A stretch of 64,000 bases of DNA from Arsenicicoccus cauae (GTDB lineage: Bacteria > Actinomycetota > Actinomycetes > Actinomycetales > Dermatophilaceae): NCBI RefSeq assembly GCF_009707125.1, contig NZ_WLVL01000037.1, positions 248,001 through 312,000 on the forward strand. Reading direction: 5' to 3'. The translations under genes and the position numbers were made by a program. The notes below the pieces were generated by a model. It made no database searches. It saw only the letters and a list, made by a program, of their open reading frames with translations, and was not told where the DNA came from. Shown one piece after another: positions 29,868 through 42,258 of the stretch (position 1 is the first letter of the stretch; each line of letters starts with the position of its first letter).

Positions 29868-31796
29868 GTGAAGACCTCTCGCACCACCCTCGTCAAGGGC
29901 ACCACGCTGCTCTCCGCCACCCTCGGCCTGAGCTTCGGCTTCGTGGCCCTGCCGTCCGTGGCCGTGCAGGGTCCCGCCCCCACCGCCGCGCCCGCCAAGA
30001 ACGGACCGATCACCCCCGACGTCACCAAGCACGCGCTCGGCGACAAGGTCCGCACCACCGTCCAGCAGGCCGGGCCGCAGACCAAGGTCGTGCAGGACGC
30101 CTCCGTCCCCAAGGACGGCGCGGGCAAGCCCGTGACCACCCCCGGCAAGGCAGCCGTGGACCCCGCCCTCGAGGCCGGCGCCGCGACCGACGCCGTCGTC
30201 GACCTCCCCGCCACCGGCAACCTCGTCGGCGTCACCTGGCCGGGCACGACCGCGATGGCCGCCAAGGCCACCGTCGCGGTCCGCGCCCAGACCGCCGCCG
30301 GCTGGCAGGACTGGCAGGAGCTGTCCGTCGACGCCGTCAAGGAGCAGCAGTCGGGCAAGGTCACCAAGTACGGCACCGAGCCCATCTGGGTCGACGGCGC
30401 CACCCGCGTCCAGGTCCGCGTCGCCGCCTCGGCCAAGGACCTGCTGAGGACCGCGTCGCTCGCGGCGGTCAGGTCCGAGGAGACGGCGGCCGACGCGCAG
30501 CTCACCCCCACAAACGTGCCCGGTGCCGCGAACGCGGCATACGTCCCGTCCGTGATCACCCGTGCAGGGTGGGGAGCCGACGAGTCCCTGCGCAAAGGCT
30601 GCGTGCCCTCGACCCGCGAGACGTCCAAGGTCGTGGTGGTCCACCACACCGCGGGCCAGAACGCCTACACCAAGGCGCAGTCGGCCTCGATCATCCGCGG
30701 CATCTACGCGTACGACACGGGGGGCCTCGGTTGGTGCGACGTCGCCTACAACATGATCGTCGACAAGTACGGCCAGAGGTTCGAGGGCCGCTACGGCGGC
30801 CTCAACCGCCCGGTCAAGGGCGCGCACGCCGACTCGTTCAACAACTACACGTTCGGCATCTCGATCCTCGGCAACTACGACACCACGCCCGTCCCCGATG
30901 CGGGCATGTGGGCCCTCAAGCAGGGCATCGCCATGCGCATCTCGCAGTTCTACATCAACCCCTACGGCAACACGACGCTGTACTCGGAGTACAACGGCAC
31001 CACGTCGAAGTACCCCAAGGGCAGCGCGTACTACGCCAAGAACATCGCCGCGCACCGCGAGTCCAGCAACACCGCCTGCCCCGGTCGCTACCTCTATCCG
31101 CGCATGGGCGAGCTGCGCGACGGCGCCGCCGCCCTCGCCGGCTGGAACGGCGCGGGCTTCAACAGCCCGATCTACAAGCGGTACGCCGCGCTGGGGGGCA
31201 TGAGCTCGCTGGGACGCGTGGCCGTCGGCGAGAGCACCGTCTCCAACGGCCTGCTCAAGACCATCTTCACCGGCGGCCGACGGATCTACTCCGGGCCCGG
31301 CGGGACCCGTGTCCTGGGTCAGGACCTCGAGAACGTCTGGGGCCGCTACGGCGGCATCTACCAGGGCTACCCGGCCAGCGACGAGTTGCCCGCCGCCGAC
31401 GGGGCCTACATGACCACCACCCAGGGCCGAGTCGTCTCGTGGGGCATCCGCGGTCAGGGAGGCATCATCTCGGGCAGCTACCTGCAGGTGTGGCTCAAGG
31501 GCGGCGGCTCGCGCAACACGACCCTGGGCGCCGCCGCCGGCCCGGTCGGAGCGGTGCGCGGTGGGACCGCCCAGCCGTTCACGCGCGGCTCGATCTACAC
31601 GATCCCCGGCACCGCGGGCTACCCGGTGGCAGGGGGCATCCGGTCCGCCTACAACTCCGTGGGCTCGAGCAACTCCAGCCTGGGCCTGCCCACGTCCGGC
31701 GAGAAGCGCCTGGCGCGCGGCGCCGTGCGCCAGAACTTCCAGGGCGGGTACATCACCTGGGCGAGCGGCCAGGGCACGCGGGTCCACGTGTACTGA
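29868..31796 (+). CDS. Secreted N-acetylmuramoyl-L-alanine amidase with PGRP domain and LGFP repeats
   Basis: A 642-residue exported protein starting at the GTG at 29868-29870 with GGAG eight bases upstream. A signal peptide (1-30) and a Lys/Ala/Pro-rich linker domain (to about 225) precede the amidase_2/PGRP domain. The zinc ligands are in VVVVHHTAGQN and in AAHRESSNTACPG. The C-terminal part (about 430-642) carries LGFP-type repeats (YAALGGMSSLGRVAVGES; VWGRYGGIYQGYPASDE), which anchor proteins to wall polymers in related bacteria. It probably cleaves the glycan-peptide bond of peptidoglycan. Confidence 0.92.
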   Translation: MKTSRTTLVKGTTLLSATLGLSFGFVALPSVAVQGPAPTAAPAKNGPITPDVTKHALGDKVRTTVQQAGPQTKVVQDASVPKDGAGKPVTTPGKAAVDPALEAGAATDAVVDLPATGNLVGVTWPGTTAMAAKATVAVRAQTAAGWQDWQELSVDAVKEQQSGKVTKYGTEPIWVDGATRVQVRVAASAKDLLRTASLAAVRSEETAADAQLTPTNVPGAANAAYVPSVITRAGWGADESLRKGCVPSTRETSKVVVVHHTAGQNAYTKAQSASIIRGIYAYDTGGLGWCDVAYNMIVDKYGQRFEGRYGGLNRPVKGAHADSFNNYTFGISILGNYDTTPVPDAGMWALKQGIAMRISQFYINPYGNTTLYSEYNGTTSKYPKGSAYYAKNIAAHRESSNTACPGRYLYPRMGELRDGAAALAGWNGAGFNSPIYKRYAALGGMSSLGRVAVGESTVSNGLLKTIFTGGRRIYSGPGGTRVLGQDLENVWGRYGGIYQGYPASDELPAADGAYMTTTQGRVVSWGIRGQGGIISGSYLQVWLKGGGSRNTTLGAAAGPVGAVRGGTAQPFTRGSIYTIPGTAGYPVAGGIRSAYNSVGSSNSSLGLPTSGEKRLARGAVRQNFQGGYITWASGQGTRVHVY

Positions 31797-31830
31797 CCGA
31801 CGGGACCCGGACGCCTGGACCGGCGACGCG

Positions 31831-31860
31831 GTGGGGGCGAGACGGCCGTCTCGCCCCCAC
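31831..31860. terminator. Bidirectional terminator: perfect 30-bp palindrome
   Basis: GTGGGGGCGAGACGG and its exact complement form an uninterrupted 30-bp palindrome between two convergent genes (amidase gene ending at 31796, DUF6541-like gene ending at 31878). The position supports a terminator for both. Confidence 0.8.
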
Positions 31861-31877
31861 GCGCACCCGGCCGACGG

Positions 31878-33902
31878 CTAGCCTCGGCCGCAGCCCGTCA
31901 CCCGATAGATCGTCACCGAGCCCTCGTGGGCGATCGGCGTCAGGCCGCGTACCTTCTGCAGGTCGACCAGACCGGGGTAGGTGCGCGTGCGGCGGTCCCA
32001 GGGCTGGAAGTAGTCGGTGTCCTCCGTCGCGTAGCCCACGTGGAGCCGGCGAACGGCCGCGCAGACGGCGGGGTCCGAGTCCAGCTGGTTGAACCGCTCC
32101 TTGAGCAGGGCCCGGTCGGCGTCCGGCGTCGTGACGAGGTGCCCGAAGACCGGCTCGCGCCCGCTGGCCGCGCCGGCGAGGGAGGACCCGTTCCACGGGT
32201 TGCCCACCACCGTGGCGGTGTCCTGCGGCCCGGTGGGTGCGAGCTTCTCGGCATACAGACGCTGCTCCTGCGGGTCCAGCAGGACCTCGTCGGCGCTCGC
32301 CGGCCGGTAGGACTTGGTCACCGTGATGTACGGACCGAACGGCGACAGGTCGCCAGGGGTCAGAGCCACCAGCGCCACGACGACGAGCCCCAGGGCGACC
32401 CATCGCGTGAGCGGCAGGGGCAGGGGACGTCGCCGGGAGAGGTGACGCGCCGCAACCAGCACGCGGTCGAACGCCTCGCCGAGCGCCAGGGCCGCGAGGG
32501 GCACGGCAGTGATGGCGAGCATGGCCGCCAGCCGGAACCGGTCGTTGTACCAGAACATCGTCAGGTCGCTCGAGAGCTGGTCGTCGCTGCCGGCCGCCTG
32601 CACATAGAGGTAGACCAGCGTCGCGTGGGTGAGGACCAGCCAGCGTCCCCGGTGCCGGTGCAGGCTGAGACCGGCCCCCACGACGACGAGGCCCGCGACC
32701 AGCCACGCTGCCGGGGAGTACTCCGTGCTGAGGGCGATCGCCTCGCCGAACGCCTGCTCGAGGGTGCGGGTCGCAGGCCAGTCGAAGGACCGGACCGGCT
32801 TGAACAGCGGGTCGTCCAGGATCCCCGGCCAGTACCACTTCACGGCGCCGGCCACGAGGGCGACGAGCGCCAGGGAACCCCAGCGACGCACGCCACCTCG
32901 CGGCCAGGACCGCAGGACGAGCTTGGTCAGCGCGGCCGCTCCCATCGGCACCGCCAGGGCCACGACGGAGAAGACCGTGCCGGGGTGGGCATAGGCCAGA
33001 CCGATCGCCGACACCAGGCCGAGAGCCGTGGCCCTCCCCCGTCCGAGGCCCGGCACCCGCACGAGCCCCAGGACGACAGCGACGAGGACGACGACGGCGG
33101 GCACCGCCGCCAGGCCGAGGCTGTTGGGCCACAGCACGCCGAAGGACAGCAGCAGATAGGGGAAGACCGCGAGGGTGGCCGCCGCCATACCGGCTGGAAG
33201 CAGCACCTGGACCCGAGAACCGTGCACCGCGCCGGTCAGGAGCAGCACGCTCACCGGCCAGGCCACCGCGGCGATCACCACGGCCAGGACGTTGGCCGCG
33301 GCGAAGGGGGTGGCTCCGGTCACCAGGACCAGGAGCGAACCCATCGCGTGGAACAGCGGCGGGTAGAACGGGACGGGGGTCGTGCTGACCGCGGTGGCGG
33401 ACACCGTCGCGGGTGATGCGTCGCGATGCGCGACCACCCGCTCGATGGCGTTCAGGTGAAAGACTGCGTCGAGGTTCTGCGGCATCGAGGACACGTCCCC
33501 GATCGCGTGGACGGTGATCGCCGCCATCCAGCCGCTCGTCGCCAGGACCGCCAGGGCGTAGGCGCCGGAGGGCAACAATGCCCTCCACGACCGGCTGCGC
33601 GCCACCCTCACGGCGCCGCCTGCGGGGCCGCGCATGCGGCCCCAGGCCCAAGAGCCGAGCCCGACCGCGGCGGTCACCGCGCACAGGACCAGGCTGCCGA
33701 CCGCGACCGGGGCGAGCCCCCACGCCAGTCCCAGCCTCGGGCCCAGGAGGACGCCGAGGGCGATGCCGGTGAGGGACAGCAGCGGAGCCAGACCCCACAG
33801 GGCGTCCCGTCGCAGACCGGCGACGGCTCCCGCCGCAAGCCCCGGGACCATGACGAGCAGCCCGGCCAGGACGAGCGACGGCAGGAACGACACCCAGGTC
33901 AT
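31878..33902 (-). CDS. Polytopic membrane protein (DUF6541-like) in the polysaccharide export operon
   Basis: A 674-residue protein with an N-terminal hydrophobic start (WVSFLPSLVLAGLLVMVPGL) and at least ten membrane helices, then an extracytoplasmic C-terminal domain of about 150 residues. It resembles the DUF6541 family of actinobacteria. The loop FHLNAIERVVAHRDASP between helices recalls GT-C-type enzymes, but no catalytic motif is certain. The start ATG at 33900-33902 overlaps the stop of the ABC ATPase gene, so it belongs to the same operon. It may modify the exported polymer. Confidence 0.75.
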   Translation of the reverse strand: MTWVSFLPSLVLAGLLVMVPGLAAGAVAGLRRDALWGLAPLLSLTGIALGVLLGPRLGLAWGLAPVAVGSLVLCAVTAAVGLGSWAWGRMRGPAGGAVRVARSRSWRALLPSGAYALAVLATSGWMAAITVHAIGDVSSMPQNLDAVFHLNAIERVVAHRDASPATVSATAVSTTPVPFYPPLFHAMGSLLVLVTGATPFAAANVLAVVIAAVAWPVSVLLLTGAVHGSRVQVLLPAGMAAATLAVFPYLLLSFGVLWPNSLGLAAVPAVVVLVAVVLGLVRVPGLGRGRATALGLVSAIGLAYAHPGTVFSVVALAVPMGAAALTKLVLRSWPRGGVRRWGSLALVALVAGAVKWYWPGILDDPLFKPVRSFDWPATRTLEQAFGEAIALSTEYSPAAWLVAGLVVVGAGLSLHRHRGRWLVLTHATLVYLYVQAAGSDDQLSSDLTMFWYNDRFRLAAMLAITAVPLAALALGEAFDRVLVAARHLSRRRPLPLPLTRWVALGLVVVALVALTPGDLSPFGPYITVTKSYRPASADEVLLDPQEQRLYAEKLAPTGPQDTATVVGNPWNGSSLAGAASGREPVFGHLVTTPDADRALLKERFNQLDSDPAVCAAVRRLHVGYATEDTDYFQPWDRRTRTYPGLVDLQKVRGLTPIAHEGSVTIYRVTGCGRG

Positions 33903-34651
33903 GGCCGGCCGCCGCGCAGGTGCTCGACCGCGGACCCGATGGGACCGTCGTGCACGAGCTGCCCGCGCTCGAGCACCACGCCCCGGTCGCACACCCGCTG
34001 GACCATGTCGAGGTCGTGGGTGACGACGACCAGGGTCTGCCCCTGGGCCTTGAGCTCGGCGACGCGGTCCAGGCACTTGCGCTGGAAGGGCTCGTCGCCC
34101 ACCGCGAGGATCTCGTCGATGAGGAAGATGTCCGGCTCCGAGTGAGCGGCGACCGCGAAGGCCAGGCGCAAGAACATGCCGGAGGAGTAGAACTTCACCT
34201 CGGTGTCGATGAACTTCTCGATCTCGCTGAACGCCACGATGGCGTCGAACTTGGCGTCGATCTCCGCCTCGGACATGCCGAGGATCGAGCCGTTGAGATA
34301 GACGTTCTCCCGGCCGGTGAGGTCAGGGTGGAAGCCCGCGCCCACCTCGATCAGCCCGGCGATCCGACCCCGGATCCCGACGGTGCCCCGGTCGGGCAGC
34401 ATGACGCCCGACAGCAGCTTGAGCAGCGTGGACTTGCCGGAACCGTTGAAGCCCAGGAGCCCGACGGACTCGCCGCGCTCGATCTGGAGGCTGATGTCCT
34501 CGAGGGCCAGGAAGGTCTCGGAAAGCTCCCCCTTGCGTCCGCGCACGGTCCACATGGCCCACTCCTTGAGCGAGTGGGAGTGCCGCAGCGTGAAGCGCTT
34601 GTCGACGTGGTCGACGCGGACCACGGTGAGGTCGGCAGGCGTGTCGGTCAC
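33899..34651 (-). CDS. ABC transporter ATPase for polysaccharide export (Wzt/TagH type)
   Basis: A 250-residue ATPase. Walker A is LLGFNGSGKST, the signature is FYSSGMFLRLAFA, Walker B is DIFLIDEILAVGD, and the switch histidine is in VVVTHDLD. The sequence IDEILAVGD is typical of the O-antigen/teichoic-acid exporter class. There is no C-terminal carbohydrate-binding extension. The GTG at 34649-34651 has AGGAG eight bases upstream; a GTG six bases earlier overlaps the permease stop and is the alternative. Confidence 0.92.
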   Translation of the reverse strand: MTDTPADLTVVRVDHVDKRFTLRHSHSLKEWAMWTVRGRKGELSETFLALEDISLQIERGESVGLLGFNGSGKSTLLKLLSGVMLPDRGTVGIRGRIAGLIEVGAGFHPDLTGRENVYLNGSILGMSEAEIDAKFDAIVAFSEIEKFIDTEVKFYSSGMFLRLAFAVAAHSEPDIFLIDEILAVGDEPFQRKCLDRVAELKAQGQTLVVVTHDLDMVQRVCDRGVVLERGQLVHDGPIGSAVEHLRGGRP

Positions 34652-34653
34652 GG

Positions 34654-35544
34654 TCACAGCTCCTGGGCGAACCGGCCCTCGAGCCGGCGGAAGACGAGCT
34701 GACCGAGCAGCAGGACGAGGGACGACACCGCCAGGCCGAGCGCGCTCCACCACACCCAGTGGGGAGGCATCAGCACCGCGGCATCCTGCCCGGCGGGCAC
34801 GACGCCGGACGTGGGGATCCAGAAGGCGTAGTGCGCCAGCTCGACGGCAGCGGTGAGGGGATTGGCCTGGTAGATCGTCCAGGCCCACCCCGGCACCTCG
34901 TCGTGCACCTTCTGCCAGGTGTAGAGCACCGGCGACAGCCAGGTCGCCACCATGACGATCAGGTCGACGAAGTTCTCGGCGTCGCGGAACAGGACGTTCA
35001 TCGACCCGAAGAGCAGCCCCATCCCGAGCGCGAGGACACCGACGATGGTCACGCACCCGAGGCCGGCCAGCAGGTTGAGCGGGCCGGGCCGCCACCCCGC
35101 GATCAGGGCCCCGACCAGCAGTACCAGCAGCTGCGGGACGAAGTGCACGAAGGCCACCCAGACGCTCGCCACCGGGAAAAGCTCACGGGGCAGGTAGATC
35201 TTCTTGACGAGGTCGGCGTTCCACACGATGGACTTCGTGGTGTTGCCGAAGACCTCGTTGAAGAAGTTGATCATGACGATGCCGCCGAACATATAGATCA
35301 CGTAGTTCGGTATCGACTCCTCGAGCCGGAGGAACTTGCCGAGGGCGAGGTAGAACACCACGATCTGGACCGCCGGCTTGACATAGCTCCACAGCAGCCC
35401 GAGGGCGGAGCCGCGGTAGCGCACGCGCAGCTCCTTGCGGACTAGGAGCCGGAGCAGGAACCGCCACTTCGGGATCTCCAGGAGCCCAGCGCTGTGGCCG
35501 GGCTCCCGGAAGGGTTGTGCGGTGATCGACGAGGGGTTGTCCAC
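34654..35544 (-). CDS. ABC transporter permease for polysaccharide export (Wzm/TagG type)
   Basis: ABC-2 type permease of 296 residues with six membrane helices. Family features include LLVRKELRVRYRGSALGLLW at the N-terminus and FRDAENFVDLIVMVATWLSPVLY. It pairs with the ATPase downstream to export a lipid-linked polymer. The start is likely the GTG at 35542-35544; the frame stays open upstream into glfT. It follows the galactofuranosyltransferase by 16 bases, so galactofuranose polymer is the likely cargo. Confidence 0.92.
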   Translation of the reverse strand: MDNPSSITAQPFREPGHSAGLLEIPKWRFLLRLLVRKELRVRYRGSALGLLWSYVKPAVQIVVFYLALGKFLRLEESIPNYVIYMFGGIVMINFFNEVFGNTTKSIVWNADLVKKIYLPRELFPVASVWVAFVHFVPQLLVLLVGALIAGWRPGPLNLLAGLGCVTIVGVLALGMGLLFGSMNVLFRDAENFVDLIVMVATWLSPVLYTWQKVHDEVPGWAWTIYQANPLTAAVELAHYAFWIPTSGVVPAGQDAAVLMPPHWVWWSALGLAVSSLVLLLGQLVFRRLEGRFAQEL

Positions 35545-35560
35545 GGAGCGCTGCTCGTCC

Positions 35561-38754
<3,194 letters not shown>

Positions 38755-38756
38755 TC

Positions 38757-38762
38757 ACCCTA
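38757..38762 (-). promoter_or_regulatory. Candidate -10 element for the glf operon
   Basis: Minus-strand TAGGGT lies 38 bases before the glf start codon, giving a leader of about 30 bases that contains the GGGAG ribosome site. The flippase gene diverges from the same spacer. Confidence 0.45.
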
Positions 38763-38845
38763 CTTCACCCCCTGTAGTCGGCTCGGTGGCTGCCGGTCGC
38801 GTGTCCGAGGTGAGGCCGAGGCGTGGGTCGTGGTTGCCTTGCGCC

Positions 38846-40258
38846 ATGAGCTCGACGGCCGCGAACGGCAGCAGCAGGGCGGTCCTCGGACGCGGCATGG
38901 TCTACACCATCGGCACCGCGGCACCGATCCTGGCGAACGCCCTCGTGACGCCGGCGGTGACCCGCGCGGTGGGGAGCGTGGAGTTCGGCCGGGTCTCGCT
39001 CCTCATCCAGCTCATCCAGGTCACCATGCTGGTCTGCAGCCTCGGGCTGGCCGCAGCCATCACGCGGCACGGTCTGATCGAGGCGTCCGGGGTGCCTGGG
39101 GCCTCGGCCCTCACCGTGCGGGCCTCGGCCATCGCGGCAGGCCTGTGCGTGCTCGCCGCGGTCGCGGCGCCCGCGCTGGACCTCGTCGTGCGCGTCCACG
39201 ACCCCTGGCTGGTGGCGCTGGGCTGCGTCGCGGCGGCGGGATTCGCCGGTATGGCGAACGCCCAGGCCTTCCTGCGCGTCGTCGACCGGCCGCTGCCCTT
39301 CGTCGCGCTGGCGCTCGTGGCCACGCTGGGGGGCCCGGTCATCGGTCTGGGCCTGGTGCTGCTCCATCGCGCGACCGCCGTCGACTACGTCGCGGGCCTG
39401 GCCGCAGGCTATCTCCTGGCAGGGGTGCTGGGCCTGGCCCTCACCGTCCGGGGCGCCCGCCCACGGCCCCAGCGGGGAGACCTGACCCGTGCCCTGCGCA
39501 TCGGCGTCCCCACCGTCCCGCACGCGGTCGGGCTGTACCTCTCGACGGCCGTGCTCGTGTTCGTCGTCAACCATGCCTTCGGGACGACCGACGCCGGTCG
39601 CATGCAGCTGGCGATCCTCCTCGGATCGGCCCCCAGCGTCCTGACCACGGCGCTCAACAACGCGTGGGCGCCGCTCGTCTACGCCGCGCCCAGGGGTGAG
39701 CGCGCCCCCTTGATCGAGGGAACCGGGCGCGACATCGCCCTGATCACGGCGGCGGCCTCCGGCTTCGTGTCGGCAGTGGCACCGCTCGTGCTGGTGGTGC
39801 TCGCCGATGCGCGCTTCGACCCGGCCTCCATGACGCCGGCGGTGGCCTGGATGGCGCTCGGGGGACTTCTCTCCGTGGTCTATCTCGGCAGCGTGCACCT
39901 CGTCTTCGCGGAGGGTCGCAGCACGGGTCTCGCTGTCGTGACGCCGCTCAGCGTGATCCTCGGCACCCTGGCCGCGGTGGCCCTGAGCCGGACCGGCGAC
40001 GTCCCCGTCACCGCGGCCGGGATGACCGTGACCTACGCCGCGCTCGCCTTCGGCGCCTGGCTGCTCTCCCGCCACGTGTCTTCGGAGCGCTGGCGGCCCG
40101 CGACCATGGCGCCCGCCGTCGCCACCGGGACCGTGCTGTGCGTGGCCGGCGCCCTGGCACCGATCGAGGGGGCCGCCGCGTGGTACGTCCGAGCGCCCCT
40201 GGCGCTGCTGTGCGTGGCGCTGGCCGGCGCGAGGTTCGTCCGCGTCATGCGCGGCTGA
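38846..40258 (+). CDS. Polysaccharide flippase-like membrane protein (MOP/Wzx type)
   Basis: A 470-residue protein with 12 to 14 membrane helices arranged as in lipid-linked oligosaccharide flippases (RGMVYTIGTAAPILANALVTPAVTR at the first helix, split over two segments). No short motif is diagnostic, so the family is inferred from topology and context. It diverges from glf. The start is uncertain: the ATG at 38846 lacks a clear ribosome site and a GTG at 38810 is possible. Confidence 0.8.
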   Translation: MSSTAANGSSRAVLGRGMVYTIGTAAPILANALVTPAVTRAVGSVEFGRVSLLIQLIQVTMLVCSLGLAAAITRHGLIEASGVPGASALTVRASAIAAGLCVLAAVAAPALDLVVRVHDPWLVALGCVAAAGFAGMANAQAFLRVVDRPLPFVALALVATLGGPVIGLGLVLLHRATAVDYVAGLAAGYLLAGVLGLALTVRGARPRPQRGDLTRALRIGVPTVPHAVGLYLSTAVLVFVVNHAFGTTDAGRMQLAILLGSAPSVLTTALNNAWAPLVYAAPRGERAPLIEGTGRDIALITAAASGFVSAVAPLVLVVLADARFDPASMTPAVAWMALGGLLSVVYLGSVHLVFAEGRSTGLAVVTPLSVILGTLAAVALSRTGDVPVTAAGMTVTYAALAFGAWLLSRHVSSERWRPATMAPAVATGTVLCVAGALAPIEGAAAWYVRAPLALLCVALAGARFVRVMRG

Positions 40259-40260
40259 GC

Positions 40261-41298
40261 TCAGGGCAGGACCGGGGCGTCGCCCACGTGCAGCGGCTCC
40301 GGCAAAGGGTCCACCTGGGGCAGGCGCCTCGGGAGCCCCCGGGGCAGGTGGGACAGGGGGTGCCTCAGCCACAGCATCGGGTCCGGTCGTCCCTTGGCCG
40401 CCACGAACCCCTCGTCACGCCTGCCCACGCCCACGACGTTGAGGGCCTTCTGCAGCGGCGCGCGGAGCCAGTAGTCGAAGGCCGGGCCCGGGCTCACCGG
40501 GCGCGCCCAGCCGAAGGCCTCGCGCAGCTCACGCGCCGGCAGCACGTGCTGGAAGCCCAGCTCGTCCCGGGCGATCGCCTGGACGGTGGCGCCGTCGGTG
40601 CGCGAGCCGTGGAGCTCGGGCCACAGCTCCTCGATCCGGCGGATCGCGGCGTCGCTCTCGAACGCGAACGACAGGGGGTCACCGTGCACCGCGACCTCGC
40701 GACCGATGGACGCGGCATACAGGATCGAGGTCATGAGCCGGTTGGACACGACACGGCGGTGACGCAGGATCATCGCCAGGATCCTGGGCAGGAAGTCGAC
40801 GTCGCCACGCGCGCCCGCGGACACGAGGGTGTGACCGGCCGAGGTCCAGGCCTCGATCACCTCGGGCCGGCCGAGGTCCTCGACGTGCACCGAGATCGTG
40901 CACGGCCCCTCGGTCTCGGCGTAGTAGCGCGCCAGGGCGGCCTGGTCACCGACCACGGCGTCGATGTGCGAGCCGTGCAGCGGAAAGATCAGCGTGCCCT
41001 CCCCCGGCGGGGTGAGGTCCAGGGCGGCGTCGGCCACGAGGTAGGCCCATGGCGCGCCGACCGCCCGCGTCCGGCGCGACTCCTCCGCGGGGTCCCAGCC
41101 CCGGGCGTGGTGGGTCCAGACGAACAGCTCACGACGTCCCGACGCCTCGACGTCGGGGAAGTCCGCGAAGTGGGTGGCCATGGGTGACTCCACTGTCCAG
41201 CCGTGCTGCAGCAGACCGCGCACGTGCCGGGGCCGGGACAGGCCGGCGTGGCGGGCCATGACGGAGGCGTGGCCGTAGTGGTGGTTCTGGATGTCCAC
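40261..41298 (-). CDS. Unassigned protein in the polysaccharide locus, possible GT-B enzyme
   Basis: A 345-residue soluble protein I do not recognise. Features visible are LLQHGWTVESPMATHFADF near the start, a central GTLIFPLHGSHIDAVVGD, then HRRVVSNRLMTSILYAASIGREVAVHGDPLSF, which resembles the nucleotide-sugar half of GT-B transferases such as CDP-glycerol or sialyl-type enzymes. The last 60 residues are rich in Pro and Arg. The GTG start at 41296-41298 has AAGGA five bases upstream, and the gene follows a GT2 gene by 9 bases. A transferase role is inference. Confidence 0.55.
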   Translation of the reverse strand: MDIQNHHYGHASVMARHAGLSRPRHVRGLLQHGWTVESPMATHFADFPDVEASGRRELFVWTHHARGWDPAEESRRTRAVGAPWAYLVADAALDLTPPGEGTLIFPLHGSHIDAVVGDQAALARYYAETEGPCTISVHVEDLGRPEVIEAWTSAGHTLVSAGARGDVDFLPRILAMILRHRRVVSNRLMTSILYAASIGREVAVHGDPLSFAFESDAAIRRIEELWPELHGSRTDGATVQAIARDELGFQHVLPARELREAFGWARPVSPGPAFDYWLRAPLQKALNVVGVGRRDEGFVAAKGRPDPMLWLRHPLSHLPRGLPRRLPQVDPLPEPLHVGDAPVLP

Positions 41299-41307
41299 GA
41301 GGGTCCT

Positions 41308-42174
41308 TCAGCGTCGGAAGAGAGCGGAGTACGCGCGGTTCAGGAGCCCGCTCGGCAGGAGTCGGAACCCCAGGCGCAGCACGAGGTTACGGCAGCGCTG
41401 CCACCCCCGCGTGATGCCGTACGCCTGGAGGTTGCGCTGCATCTGCCACTCCCCCTGCAGGATGCGGGCCCCCGTGCGCCGCTTCATCGTCTCGCCGCTC
41501 ATGCGAAAGAGCACGAGCGGCTCGTCGAGGTTGGCGAAGCGACAGCCGGCGGCGAGGAGCCGCGCCATCAGGTCGTAGTCCTCCATGAACGGGACCGCGC
41601 GATACCCGCCGACCGCCCTCACGGCCTGCGCGCGGACGAGCAGGGTCGGGTTGTTGATCGGGTTGTTGATCCGCAGGTACGCCGCGATCGCGTCGTGGCC
41701 GGAGGGGAGCCTGCGCACCCCCAGCACCTGACGCCCGGCAGGCCTGCCCCCGCCTGCGCCCGCCAGGTCTCCCGCGTCGGAGAACTCGGTCATCGCGGCA
41801 CCCACGACGTCCAGCGGGCGTCCCGCGGCCTGCGCCTCGTCGAGCGCCGCGAGCTGACGCTCCAGGCGGTGGGGGACGGACACGTCATCGGCGTCGGCCC
41901 TGGCGACCCAGTCCCCGGTGACGGCCGCCATGCCCGCCTGGGAGGCCGGTCCGGACCCAAGGTTGCGGGGCAGGCGGACCAGCCGCGATCGACACGCCGG
42001 GCGGTGCGTCGCGAGCACGGCCTCGAGCTCGGGAGTGAGCGGGCCGTCGGCCACGACCACCAGTTCGTCGGGCACCCGGGTCTGGGCGGCCACGCTCTCC
42101 AGGGCCTCCCGCAGGTGAGGTGCCCGCACCCCGGCATACACGGTCAGCAGGACGGTGACGGCCCGATCGGTCAT
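41308..42174 (-). CDS. Glycosyltransferase family 2 protein
   Basis: A 288-residue GT-A enzyme. The N-terminus VTVLLTVYAGVRAPHLREAL, the metal-binding DxD in WVARADADDVSVPHR, and the acceptor-side VPFMEDYDLMARLL are present; there is no membrane helix. It is a paralogue of the GT at 44725-45567 (shared HLREAL-SV, ADD/MDADD and MED-Y blocks and a similar C-terminus). No Shine-Dalgarno; TAGGGT lies six bases before the ATG, so it is probably leaderless. It diverges from the DPM-like gene and is followed by the unassigned gene. Confidence 0.88.
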   Translation of the reverse strand: MTDRAVTVLLTVYAGVRAPHLREALESVAAQTRVPDELVVVADGPLTPELEAVLATHRPACRSRLVRLPRNLGSGPASQAGMAAVTGDWVARADADDVSVPHRLERQLAALDEAQAAGRPLDVVGAAMTEFSDAGDLAGAGGGRPAGRQVLGVRRLPSGHDAIAAYLRINNPINNPTLLVRAQAVRAVGGYRAVPFMEDYDLMARLLAAGCRFANLDEPLVLFRMSGETMKRRTGARILQGEWQMQRNLQAYGITRGWQRCRNLVLRLGFRLLPSGLLNRAYSALFRR

Positions 42175-42180
42175 GCGCCC

Positions 42181-42186
42181 ACCCTA
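42181..42186 (-). promoter_or_regulatory. -10 element for leaderless GT2 transcript
   Basis: Minus-strand TAGGGT is separated from the ATG at 42172-42174 by six bases (GGGCGC). No ribosome site is present, so transcription probably starts at the start codon. Confidence 0.55.
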
Positions 42187-42258
42187 GACGGGCGTGCGCG
42201 ACCGCTCGCGCCTCCCCGCCCGCATGGCGCCGACCGCCTCCGCGGAAAGGCACGTATC

